NCBI GenBank assembly: GCA_000955875.1
Contig: JYOE01000013.1
Span: 124,001-188,000, forward strand
DNA length: 64,000 nt
Direction of reading: 5' to 3'
Source: Terrabacter sp. 28
GTDB taxonomy: Bacteria; Actinomycetota; Actinomycetes; Actinomycetales; Dermatophilaceae
In this document: positions 54,352 to 62,556 of the stretch, in pieces
How the letters are laid out: the number at the start of each line of letters is the position of its first letter
How positions within the stretch are numbered: position 1 is the first letter of the stretch
The notes under the pieces: model-generated
What the model was told of the DNA's origin: nothing
The model's database searches: none
The model's input: the letters and a program-made list of their open reading frames with translations, nothing else
Position numbers and translations under genes: made by a program

Positions 54352-55026
54352 TCAGGGACCGATCAGGCCGAACCTCCTTGCGGTCGCCACCGCCTCCAAC
54401 TGGGAGTGGACCTGGAGCTTGGCGAGCAGGTTTTTGACGTACCCACGACAGGTGAGACGGGTGATCCCGAGGCGCCCGGAGATCGAGGCGACGTTCTGGC
54501 CTTGGGACAGGAGCGTGAGCACTTCCTTCTCTCGGACCGTGAGCGGCGGATGCACGGGAGCCGGTGCCGAGCACCGGAGCATCTCGCGCAAGACCTTGGG
54601 GTGGACGACCAGCCCGTCCCGGCTCGGTGCACGGATCGCGCCGAGGACGTCACCGAACGAACCGTCCTTGAACAGGAACGCCCCCACCCCCGCATCGGCA
54701 GCCCGCCGCAGCTTCGCCTCGTCACCGTCTCCCGTCAGGACGATGACGTGCAGCTGCGGGTTGTCGCGGATCAGCTCGGCCGCCAGCTCGATGCCGTCCT
54801 CGTCGCCCAGGTTGACGTCCATGACCACGACATCCGGCTGGAGGTCGGCGACTGCCCTTCGAGCGTGCGCAGCGCTCGAGGACGACCCGACGTATGTCAC
54901 GCCCTCCTCCAGGCCGATGGCCACCCCGATGGCCCAGGCGACGGCTTCATGGTCGTCGACCACCAGCACTCGGACCGACGCGTCGAGCGCCACCGGTCGG
55001 GGTTCCAAGCTCGCGAGCAGACTCAT
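54352..55026 (-). CDS. NarL/LuxR-family response regulator (224 aa)
   Basis: Receiver domain with acidic pair D24-D25, phosphorylated Asp70 (VVMDVNLGDEDG), Thr in VIVLTGDGDE and Lys119 (FLFKDGS). The C-terminal LuxR helix-turn-helix is LTVREKEVLTLLSQGQNVASISGRLGI. It partners the histidine kinase that starts two bases after its stop. ATG 55026 has a purine-rich GGGGGAAG upstream. Confidence 0.95.
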   Translation of the reverse strand: MSLLASLEPRPVALDASVRVLVVDDHEAVAWAIGVAIGLEEGVTYVGSSSSAAHARRAVADLQPDVVVMDVNLGDEDGIELAAELIRDNPQLHVIVLTGDGDEAKLRRAADAGVGAFLFKDGSFGDVLGAIRAPSRDGLVVHPKVLREMLRCSAPAPVHPPLTVREKEVLTLLSQGQNVASISGRLGITRLTCRGYVKNLLAKLQVHSQLEAVATARRFGLIGP

Positions 55027-55244
55027 TTCGTGCCAACTTCCCCCACGCCTCCGCCACGCGCTCCTGCGCGCCTGCGGCCATCCAGCCCCAGTATGTCGAC
55101 GGCTCCGAGGCACGTCTCAGGATTGTCTGGTCAGGGTCCCCTTTGGGGCGAAATTTCCTGTGGCACAGACGGACAGACTGCAGAGCCAGTGCGCGGACCC
55201 TGAAGGGTTGACCGGCATTTCCAGCATGAGACTAGGACGAGAAA

Positions 55245-55276
55245 CGCCGGTCCGAGCCCTGAGGCTCGGACCGGCG
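55245..55276 (-). terminator. Terminator after tRNA-Ser(CGA)
   Basis: A perfect 14-bp stem with a four-base loop is followed on the minus strand by TTTCTCG, 14 bases past the tRNA 3' end. Confidence 0.9.
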
Positions 55277-55290
55277 CTTCTGCATTTGAC

Positions 55291-55380
55291 TGGCGGTGGC
55301 GGTGGGATTTGAACCCACGGTGGAGTCACCCCCACACACGCTTTCGAGGCGTGCTCCTTAGGCCGCTCGGACACGCCACC
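55291..55380 (-). tRNA. tRNA-Ser (anticodon CGA)
   Basis: Acceptor GGTGGCG (from 55380) pairs with CGCCACC, discriminator G, CCA encoded at 55293-55291. The anticodon loop CTCGAAA gives CGA. The long variable arm identifies a serine tRNA. Confidence 0.95.
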
Positions 55381-55390
55381 GGGAGAGACC

Positions 55391-55894
55391 TTACCCGAGC
55401 CTGCGCCCCTCGAAGAAATCGACCAGGAGGGCGGCCGACTCCTCGGCCCTCACGCCTCCGACGACGTCGACGACGTGCGTGGCGAGCGGGTCGCGGGTCA
55501 GGTCCCAGACCGTGCCGCACGCCCCCGCCTTGGGGTCCCAGGCCCCGAAGACGACCCGGTCCACCCGGGCCGCCATGGCCCCGCCGGCGCACATGACGCA
55601 CGGCTCCAGCGTCACGACGAGCGTGCACCCGTCGAGCCGCCAGCCGTCCACGGACCGGGCCGCCTCTCGCAGCGCCACCATCTCCGCGTGTCCCGTCGGG
55701 TCGCCGAGCTCTTCGCGCACGTTCCGTCCGCGGCCGACCAACTCGCCGGCGGCGTCGACCACGAGGGCTCCGACGGGCACGTCCTCGGACCCGGCCGCAG
55801 CCGCGGCGAGCTCGAGCGCCTGGCCCATCCAGGCGGCATACGTCTCGGGCGAGGGGACGGGGCTCTTGCCGGGGGTCTCGGATCGCTTGGCCAC
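55391..55894 (-). CDS. tadA: tRNA-specific adenosine deaminase (167 aa)
   Basis: Converts the wobble adenosine of tRNA-Arg(ACG) to inosine. The zinc site is HAE (His69, Glu71) and PCVMC (Cys99, Cys102), both intact, and DVPVGALVV is the usual strand before it. The GTG at 55894 adds ~20 residues ahead of the conserved core; a start at ATG 55828 (145 aa) is possible. It is divergent from upp with only 17 bases between starts, so the promoters must overlap if the long start is right. Confidence 0.94.
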   Translation of the reverse strand: MAKRSETPGKSPVPSPETYAAWMGQALELAAAAAGSEDVPVGALVVDAAGELVGRGRNVREELGDPTGHAEMVALREAARSVDGWRLDGCTLVVTLEPCVMCAGGAMAARVDRVVFGAWDPKAGACGTVWDLTRDPLATHVVDVVGGVRAEESAALLVDFFEGRRLG

Positions 55895-55911
55895 GCGCTA
55901 AGTTTCCACCC

Positions 55912-56550
55912 ATGGACGTCCACGTCGCAGATCACCCGCTCATCGCCCACAAGCTCACGTATCTGCGCGACAAGCGGACCGACAGCCCCACCTTCCGCCG
56001 GCTCGCCGAGGAGCTCATGACGCTCCTGGCCTACGAGGCGACGCGTGACGTCCGGGTCGAGCCCTTCGAGATCGAGACGCCGGTCGCGCCGACGACGGGC
56101 ATCAAGCTGAGCAACCCGAAGCCGCTCATCGTGCCGATCCTGCGCGCCGGTCTCGGCATGCTCGAGGGCATGGTCAACCTGCTGCCCAGCGCCGAGGTGG
56201 GCTTCCTCGGGATGCAGCGCAACGAGGAGACCCTCGAGCCGGTGACCTACGCGAACCGCCTGCCCGACGACCTCACCGGCCGGCAGGTCTTCGTGCTCGA
56301 CCCGATGCTCGCCACGGGCGGCTCGATGGCCGACGCTATCAAGTTCCTCGTCGACCGCGGCGCCGACGACATCACCGCCGTCTGCCTGCTCGCGGCCCCC
56401 GAGGGCGTCGAGCACCTCCGCACCGAGACCGAGAAGCTCAACGTCCCGGTCAAGGTCGTGCTCGGCACGGTCGACGAGCGGCTGAACGAGAAGGGCTACA
56501 TCGTGCCCGGGCTCGGCGACGCGGGCGACCGTCTCTACGGCGTCGTCTGA
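55912..56550 (+). CDS. upp: Uracil phosphoribosyltransferase (212 aa)
   Basis: Salvages uracil to UMP with PRPP. The PRPP loop [14 protein letters not shown] (126-139), [12 protein letters not shown] and the C-terminal [15 protein letters not shown], which contacts uracil, are complete. Length is standard. It is convergent with the Rsm22-like gene; a single GTATGCCG and a GGGCCGGCCC palindrome lie in the 36-bp gap. Confidence 0.97.
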   Translation: MDVHVADHPLIAHKLTYLRDKRTDSPTFRRLAEELMTLLAYEATRDVRVEPFEIETPVAPTTGIKLSNPKPLIVPILRAGLGMLEGMVNLLPSAEVGFLGMQRNEETLEPVTYANRLPDDLTGRQVFVLDPMLATGGSMADAIKFLVDRGADDITAVCLLAAPEGVEHLRTETEKLNVPVKVVLGTVDERLNEKGYIVPGLGDAGDRLYGVV

Positions 56551-56586
56551 GGGCTCCTTGCGTATGCCGCCGGGCCGGCCCAGCGG

Positions 56587-57609
56587 TCAGGGAAGCGTGT
56601 CGCCCCACTCGGCATCGCGAGCGGCGCGGTAGCGCTCTCCCGCCTTCTTCGACACGACCTCACGCCCAGCCGTGCCATCGGGTCTGCAGACCTGGAACTC
56701 GACGAAACCCTTGCGCTTCAACGGGTGGCGCAGAATTCGGGCCGAATTCGCCTGTCCCGCTTTGGTTTCCAGCACGCCGGGGCGCGCCGCAGCGACCCAC
56801 GAGAACTTCTCGTCCTCGTAGGACAGGTCGGCGCCCTTGAGCCGCCGATGCTCTGCCGACCGGTTGACGCGGGCGGCGAAGTGGCACCAGTCGGTGCCCA
56901 CGAGCGGGCACCCGTCCTCGTGCGGGCACGGTCCGAGGACCGTCCACCCCTCGGCGATCATCGCGGCCCGCACGCGGAGCACGCGCGCGTAGCCGTCGGG
57001 AGTGCCCGGCTCGGCGACGACGACAACCCGCCCTCGCTGCATGGCGTCCGCCACGAGAGTCTCCTGCGCGCGCTCCTCGAGCTCGCTGAGCACGTAGGAG
57101 ACGGTGACGAGGTCGGCCTCGAGCTGCGGCCAGTCACCGGCGACGGCGCGTGCGAAGGTCGCACGGGCCAGCACCTCCGACGGCGCCTCCCGCACGAGAT
57201 CGCGACCGAGGGCGAGCGCGGCCTCGACCTGGTCGAGCACCTTCACCGACTCGAGACTGTCGAAGGCGCCGGCGGCAGCCCAGGCCGCCGCGCCGGTGCC
57301 TCCGCCGAGGTCGAGCAGCGACCGAGGCTCGAGGCCACGTGCCGCCAGGTCACGCAGCACGCGTGAGAGCGCCGCGTGCGTGGCCGGCATCCGGTAGGCG
57401 GCATACGCGGCGACGTGCACGTCCGAGGCGAGGATCGGGGCGGTGGCCGGGGCCACCGATCGGTAGCGCGAGACCAGAGCCTCGGTCGCACGGGCCAGGT
57501 CGCGCTCACTCACCCCACGGACGGCGCGCGTCAGCGCATCTCGCAGCTGGGCGGCATACGCTGGCGTTCGCGACACCCGAGGAGGATAGCCGCGGACACG
57601 CGGGGTCAC
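56587..57609 (-). CDS. Rsm22-family methyltransferase-like ribosome factor (340 aa)
   Basis: A SAM-type fold (SLLDLGGGTGAAAW, 97-110) with the Rsm22 landmarks VLSELEERAQE and PCPHEDGCPL. Cys228, Cys234, Cys242 and Cys308 match the cluster-binding pattern of mitochondrial Rsm22/METTL17, which assist small-subunit assembly and carry a 4Fe-4S cluster. Bacterial members are uncharacterised. The start at GTG 57609 or GTG 57576 is uncertain; neither has a good ribosome site. Confidence 0.88.
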   Translation of the reverse strand: MTPRVRGYPPRVSRTPAYAAQLRDALTRAVRGVSERDLARATEALVSRYRSVAPATAPILASDVHVAAYAAYRMPATHAALSRVLRDLAARGLEPRSLLDLGGGTGAAAWAAAGAFDSLESVKVLDQVEAALALGRDLVREAPSEVLARATFARAVAGDWPQLEADLVTVSYVLSELEERAQETLVADAMQRGRVVVVAEPGTPDGYARVLRVRAAMIAEGWTVLGPCPHEDGCPLVGTDWCHFAARVNRSAEHRRLKGADLSYEDEKFSWVAAARPGVLETKAGQANSARILRHPLKRKGFVEFQVCRPDGTAGREVVSKKAGERYRAARDAEWGDTLP

Positions 57610-57716
57610 AGCCCATCCGGCACCCCACCTGCCACGTACGGCACACTGGTCCCACCCCTGTGCCGTGGGGCTGTCAGGGCAGCCTGCGCCACCTTCCCTC
57701 CAAGGAGCGACACACC

Positions 57717-57887
57717 ATGGGCCCCAAGGCCAAGAAGGTCATCCTGATCATCATCCTGGCGTTCTTCGTGTATGCCGTCTTCACCTCCCCTGACAAGGCT
57801 GCCGACATCGTCAGCAACATCTGGGGCGTGCTGGTCGACGGCTTCAATGCCATCCTGCGGTTCTTCAGCTCACTGCTGAACCGGTGA
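57717..57887 (+). CDS. Small single-helix membrane protein (56 aa)
   Basis: ATG 57717 follows AAGGAG. One hydrophobic helix (VILIIILAFFVYAVF) is followed by a short amphipathic C-terminus (NIWGVLVDGFNAILRFFSSLLNR). It is 18 bp before the PH-domain gene and may be co-transcribed with it. Function unknown; it looks conserved by its clean start and codon use. Confidence 0.8.
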   Translation: MGPKAKKVILIIILAFFVYAVFTSPDKAADIVSNIWGVLVDGFNAILRFFSSLLNR

Positions 57888-57905
57888 TGCGAGCAGACTG
57901 AGGCC

Positions 57906-58703
57906 ATGTCAGCGCGACGCAGCACCGAGGTCCCGGCGGGGCTCGCGCCGATCCTGCTCCCGGGCGAGAACCTGGTCACCGCCGTTCGTGCGCACTGGGC
58001 CAAGCTCGCCGAGCCTGCCGTCACCACCCTGCTCGGCTTCGTCGCCGCGGTGTGGGTCGACTCCAACGTCACGAAGTCGACCCAGGCCCTCGGCACGATC
58101 TTCTGGTGGCTCTTCTTCGTCCTCTTCGCGCGGCTGCTGTGGTGCATCCTCGACTGGCACCACAACTGGTTCGTCGCGACCGACAAGCGGCTGCTGCTGC
58201 GCTTCGGGCTCATCACGCACAAGGTCGCGATGATGCCGCTGCTCAAGGTCACCGACATGAGCTACGTGCGCTCCATCCCCGGCCAGTTCCTCGGCTACGG
58301 CAAGTTCGTCCTCGAGAGCGCCGGCCAGGACCAGGCCCTGCGCGAGGTCAAGTGGGTGCCCGACCCCGACCAGACCTACCGCGACATCTGCGCCGAGATC
58401 TTCCACATCGTCCCGCCCCCCGGCGACGAGGACTTCCAGGAGCTCGACGACGAGTTCCCCGACGACACGACCGGCCCGGGCAGCCCCACGCCACCGTCGA
58501 GCCCGATCACCCCCGGCAGCACGAGCTACCCCGACGTCCACCGCACTCACAACCCGATCCAGGACCGCCTCGACTCCTACTCGCGGGCGGTGCCCATCCA
58601 GCGTCCGACGACCCGCCCCGAGACCGTCTACGAGAGCGACGACCTCAGGCGCCGCCGGCGGGGGGCCGACACCGGCCCCATCTGGCCCCAGTCGGACACG
58701 TGA
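57906..58703 (+). CDS. Membrane PH-domain (bPH2/DUF304) protein (265 aa)
   Basis: Two helices near residues 39-80 are followed by a bPH2 domain (FVATDKRLLLRFGLITHKVAMMPLLKVTDMSYVRS). The last ~100 residues are disordered and Pro/Asp-rich. Such proteins are common near the membrane in actinobacteria; function unknown. ATG 57906. Confidence 0.9.
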   Translation: MSARRSTEVPAGLAPILLPGENLVTAVRAHWAKLAEPAVTTLLGFVAAVWVDSNVTKSTQALGTIFWWLFFVLFARLLWCILDWHHNWFVATDKRLLLRFGLITHKVAMMPLLKVTDMSYVRSIPGQFLGYGKFVLESAGQDQALREVKWVPDPDQTYRDICAEIFHIVPPPGDEDFQELDDEFPDDTTGPGSPTPPSSPITPGSTSYPDVHRTHNPIQDRLDSYSRAVPIQRPTTRPETVYESDDLRRRRRGADTGPIWPQSDT

Positions 58704-58785
58704 CGGTCGGGGCTCGCAGGCAGCCGCCGCACACCGCTAGTTTGGGTTGATCCGTCAGTCAGCGACGACCCGCCCGGAGGTACTC

Positions 58786-60285
58786 ATGAGTGTCTTTCGC
58801 ACCAAGTCGATCGAGGCCTCGATGGCCTCGGCCGACGAATCCGACCACCACCTCAAACGGCGTCTGTCAGCCCTCGACCTCACCGTCTTCGGTGTCGGCG
58901 TCATCATCGGCGCCGGTATCTTCACGCTGACCGGCCGGGCGGCCAAGGACTACGCAGGTCCCGCCATCGCCCTGTCGTTCGTCGTCGGTGCCGTGGTCTG
59001 TGGTCTCGCCGCCCTCTGCTACGCGGAGTTCGCGTCCACGGTGCCCATCTCGGGCTCCGCCTACACGTTCTCGTACGCGACCCTCGGCGAGCTCATCGCC
59101 TGGATCATCGGCTGGGACCTGCTGCTCGAGCTGATGCTGGGCGCGAGCGTCGTGGCCCAGGGCTGGTCGACCTACCTCGTGAAGCTGCTCGACCAGCTCG
59201 GCCTCACCTGGCCCGAGAGTCTGGCGCCCGGCTCGCACTTCGACCTGCCGGCGTTCATCCTCATCGCCCTGCTGACCACCCTCGTCGCCATCGGCATCAA
59301 GGAGTCGCTGCGCGTCAACCTCGTGCTCGTCGCCATCAAGCTCTTCATCGTCCTGTTCGTGATCTTCGCCGGCATCGGCTTCATCAACCGCGACAACTGG
59401 ACGCCGTTCATCCCGCCGTCGCAGGCCGGCGAGGCGGCGTCCGGCCTGACGACCCCGCTGTTCCAGGCGATCACCGGGGTGGAACCGGTCACCTTCGGCG
59501 TGCTCGGCATCATGAGCGGCGCCGCGGTCGTGTTCTTCGCCTACATCGGCTTCGACGTCGTCGCGACCACCGCCGAGGAGGCGAAGAACCCGCAGCGCGA
59601 CCTGCCCATCGGCATCATCGGCTCGCTCGTCATCTGCACCGTGCTCTACATGGCGGTCTCGCTCGTCATCACCGGCATGGTCAAGTACAACAAGATCGAC
59701 CCGGACGCGGCGCTGGCCTCGGCCTTCACCTCCGTGGGGAAGGACGGCTACGCAACGCTGATCTCGGCGGGCGCCGTCGCAGGTCTGACGACGGTCGTCA
59801 TGACGCTGCTCATCGGCGCGACCCGCGTGACGTTCGCGATGAGCCGCGACCACCTCATCCCGAGCGGTCTCGGCCGCACCAACGAGCGCACCGGCACCCC
59901 GGTCAAGCTGACGATCATCATCGGTTCGGTCGTCGCGCTCATCGCCGCGCTGACGCCGATCGGCAAGCTCGAGGAGATGGTCAACATCGGCACGTTGACC
60001 GCCTTCATGCTCGTCTCGATCGCCATCCCGATCCTGCGCAAGCGTCGCCCCGACCTCAAGCGCGCCTTCAAGGTGCCCGGCAGCCCGGTCGTCCCGTGGC
60101 TGTCGGCCCTGCTGTGCTTCTACCTGATCCTCAACCTGTCGATCGAGACGTGGATCCGCTTCATCGTGTGGATGGCCATCGGGTTCCTCATCTACTTCGC
60201 CTACTCCCGCCACAACAGCAAGCTCGCCAAGGGCGAGCCCGAGGCAGGCCTGGAGGGCAGGCCCGAGATGCTCAGCGAACGCTGA
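58786..60285 (+). CDS. APC-family amino acid permease (499 aa)
   Basis: ATG 58786 follows CGGAGG. FGVGVIIGAGIFTLTG in helix 1 is the substrate/sodium-site motif, and YIGFDVVATTAEEAKNPQRDLP matches the cationic amino acid transporter branch (YfnA/CAT-like). Twelve or more helices are expected. Substrate likely a cationic or neutral amino acid, unproven. Confidence 0.94.
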   Translation: MSVFRTKSIEASMASADESDHHLKRRLSALDLTVFGVGVIIGAGIFTLTGRAAKDYAGPAIALSFVVGAVVCGLAALCYAEFASTVPISGSAYTFSYATLGELIAWIIGWDLLLELMLGASVVAQGWSTYLVKLLDQLGLTWPESLAPGSHFDLPAFILIALLTTLVAIGIKESLRVNLVLVAIKLFIVLFVIFAGIGFINRDNWTPFIPPSQAGEAASGLTTPLFQAITGVEPVTFGVLGIMSGAAVVFFAYIGFDVVATTAEEAKNPQRDLPIGIIGSLVICTVLYMAVSLVITGMVKYNKIDPDAALASAFTSVGKDGYATLISAGAVAGLTTVVMTLLIGATRVTFAMSRDHLIPSGLGRTNERTGTPVKLTIIIGSVVALIAALTPIGKLEEMVNIGTLTAFMLVSIAIPILRKRRPDLKRAFKVPGSPVVPWLSALLCFYLILNLSIETWIRFIVWMAIGFLIYFAYSRHNSKLAKGEPEAGLEGRPEMLSER

Positions 60286-60294
60286 CCGCACCTC

Positions 60295-60348
60295 CGCCGC
60301 CGAACCGGCGGCGACCACGTGAGCCCGTCCGCCACCGCGGACGGGCTC
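60295..60348. terminator. Double hairpin between convergent genes
   Basis: An 8-bp stem with AAC loop (60295-60313) and a 12-bp stem with CACC loop (60321-60348) lie between the permease and the HTH gene. The second overlaps the HTH stop codon by two bases. Confidence 0.8.
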
Positions 60349-60973
60349 ACTGCGTGATCCGCTCCCAGACCGGCCGCTCGGGCTCGCACTGGCACGGGCA
60401 CCGGGGAAGGCAGGCGCGTTCGAAGCAGCCGTCGAGGCAGACGCACTCCGGTATCGGGTGAGTCACTGCCCGTGCCGCCGCTGCCGCGAGCGCGCGACGG
60501 CGCACCGCCGCCTTGTCCTCGCGCATGCCGCTCACGGTCGGGTGGTCCGTCGGGGTTCCGGCGCGCGCCCGGCGCCTACGTCGCCGGTCGCGGTGCTCGA
60601 ACCATGCCAGCGCTGGCGGTCCGCCCCGGCGGGGGTCGATGCCCCGGTCGGCGGGCTCGTCGACGGGCGGTCGGGCGTCGAGGTGGCTCGGCAGGCGCCT
60701 GCCGGCGTGGTCTCGCAGGACGTCGCGCGGGATCGGCGGCACCTCCGTCCCGTTGACGTCGAGCACGGCGAGCCGGAGCCCTGCCGTTGACAGGATCGCT
60801 GCGAGCGTCGCGGTGTCGACGCGCATCGCCCCGGACTCGATGCGGCCGATCGTCGCCCGCGACAGGCCGAGGAGGTCGGCTAGCTCGCGTTGGCTAAGGT
60901 CCGCCACGCGGCGGGCCCGTGCGGCATACCGCGCGGCGTCGAACTCGTCGACCGACCAACCTCGACGATCCAT
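60347..60973 (-). CDS. XRE-type regulator with a Cys-rich C-terminal tail (208 aa)
   Basis: ATG 60973 follows GGGAGG. The helix-turn-helix (DLSQRELADLLGLSRATIGRIESGAM, about residues 26-51) is standard. After a basic disordered linker the end contains seven Cys within about 20 residues (ECVCLDGC, then ACLPRCPCQC), a spacing suited to binding zinc or an Fe-S cluster. A redox or metal sensor is possible. It lies downstream of pntAB on the same strand, with duplicated hairpin repeats between. Confidence 0.85.
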   Translation of the reverse strand: MDRRGWSVDEFDAARYAARARRVADLSQRELADLLGLSRATIGRIESGAMRVDTATLAAILSTAGLRLAVLDVNGTEVPPIPRDVLRDHAGRRLPSHLDARPPVDEPADRGIDPRRGGPPALAWFEHRDRRRRRRARAGTPTDHPTVSGMREDKAAVRRRALAAAAARAVTHPIPECVCLDGCFERACLPRCPCQCEPERPVWERITQ

Positions 60974-61064
60974 GGGCACCCTCCCGAACATCCTGAGCAG
61001 GCGCCGATCGTCGCAGCCCCCGCCGACAGCGGAATCAGCTGACGGTCCGGCCCGTGCACTCGGG

Positions 61065-61131
61065 ACCTGCTCCTCTGAGGGGAGCAAAAACTGATAGGCC
61101 GACTCAGAACCTGCTCCTCCGAGGGGAGCAA
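61065..61131. repeat. Two near-identical 23-bp hairpin repeats
   Basis: ACCTGCTCCTCTGAGGGGAGCAA (61065-61087) recurs at 61109-61131 with a single T-to-C change, exactly 44 bases on. Each is itself an inverted repeat (TGCTCC...GGAGCA). They lie 92-158 bases before the Cys-tailed HTH start and just after pntB. They may be paired operators (44 bp is about four turns) or transcript stabilising hairpins. Confidence 0.9.
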
Positions 61132-61161
61132 GAGCCGAGGAGGTGGGGCGGGACCGGTAGG

Positions 61162-62550
61162 TCAGAGGGCCTTGATGATGTCCTCGACCCGCTCCTTGGC
61201 GTCGCCGAAGAGCATGGCCGAGTTGTCGCGGAAGAAGAGCGGGTTCTGCACGCCCGCGTAGCCGGCGTTCATCGAGCGCTTGAAGACGACGACCTCCTTG
61301 GCGTTCCAGACCTCGAGCACGGGCATGCCCGCGATCGGCGAGGTCGGGTCCTCCGCCGCAGCCGGGTTGACCGTGTCGTTGGCGCCGATGACGAGCACGA
61401 CGTCGGTCTCGGGGAAGTCGTCGTTGATCTCGTCCATCTCGAGCACGATGTCGTAGGGCACCTTGGCCTCGGCGAGGAGCACGTTCATGTGCCCCGGGAG
61501 GCGCCCGGCGACCGGGTGGATGCCGAAGCGGACGTCGACGCCACGCTCGCGCAGCTTGGCGGTGAGGTCGGCGACGGGGTACTGCGCCTGGGCCACCGCC
61601 ATCCCGTAGCCGGGCGTGATGACGACTGACGACGCGTGGGTCAGCAGGTCAGCGACCTCGTCGGCGTTCGTCTCGCGGTGGTCGCCGTAGTCGACGTCGG
61701 TGTTGCTCACGGCGCCGTCGGAGCCGAAGCCGCCGGCGATGACCGACACGAACGACCGGTTCATCGCCTTGCACATGATGTACGACAGGTACGCACCGGA
61801 GGAGCCGACCAGGGCGCCGGTGACGATGAGCAGGTCGTTCCCGAGCATGAAGCCGGCGGCGGCCGCAGCCCACCCGGAGTAGCTGTTGAGCATCGACACG
61901 ACGACCGGCATGTCGCCCCCGCCGATCGAGGCGACGAGGTGCCAGCCGAACGCCAGCGCGATCGCGGTCATGACGGCGAGCGGCACGATCGAGTGCGACG
62001 CGACGAACCACACCAGCAGGGCGGCGGACACGACGAGGGCGGCCAGGTTGAGCCAGTGACGGGCCGGCAGCATCAGCGGCTTGCTCGAGATCCGCGCTGA
62101 CAGCTTGAGGAACGCGACGATCGACCCGGTGAAGGTGACGGCACCGATGAACACCCCGAGGAAGATCTCGACGAGGTGCACCCCGTCGGAGCCCCCTGAG
62201 CCGTCCGAGCCGGTGGCCAGATAGGTGTTGAAGCCGACGAGCACCGCGGCCGCACCGACGAAGCTGTGCAGCATCGCGATGAGCTCGGGCATCCCGGTCA
62301 TCTCGACGATGCGTGCGCGCCAGATGCCGATCGCAGCACCGATCGCCATGGCGACGGCGATGAGCAGCCAGTTGAGGGCGCTCGACCCGCGCAGCGCCAG
62401 CCACAGCGTGGCGACGAGCGCCAGCCCCATGCCGATCATGCCGAGGACGTTGCCGTCGCGGGCCGTCTCGTGCTTCGACAGGCCCGCGAGAGAAAGGATG
62501 AAGAGAAGGGCAGCGACGATGTATGCCGCGCTGATGAGTGCGATGTCCAT
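61162..62550 (-). CDS. pntB: NAD(P) transhydrogenase subunit beta (462 aa)
   Basis: Membrane domain II of about nine helices plus the NADP-binding domain [21 protein letters not shown] and [25 protein letters not shown] are the NADP-site landmarks and are intact. The enzyme uses the proton gradient to reduce NADP with NADH. Its ATG (62550) is six bases after the pntA stop. Confidence 0.97.
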   Translation of the reverse strand: MDIALISAAYIVAALLFILSLAGLSKHETARDGNVLGMIGMGLALVATLWLALRGSSALNWLLIAVAMAIGAAIGIWRARIVEMTGMPELIAMLHSFVGAAAVLVGFNTYLATGSDGSGGSDGVHLVEIFLGVFIGAVTFTGSIVAFLKLSARISSKPLMLPARHWLNLAALVVSAALLVWFVASHSIVPLAVMTAIALAFGWHLVASIGGGDMPVVVSMLNSYSGWAAAAAGFMLGNDLLIVTGALVGSSGAYLSYIMCKAMNRSFVSVIAGGFGSDGAVSNTDVDYGDHRETNADEVADLLTHASSVVITPGYGMAVAQAQYPVADLTAKLRERGVDVRFGIHPVAGRLPGHMNVLLAEAKVPYDIVLEMDEINDDFPETDVVLVIGANDTVNPAAAEDPTSPIAGMPVLEVWNAKEVVVFKRSMNAGYAGVQNPLFFRDNSAMLFGDAKERVEDIIKAL

Positions 62551-62556
62551 GTGCGG

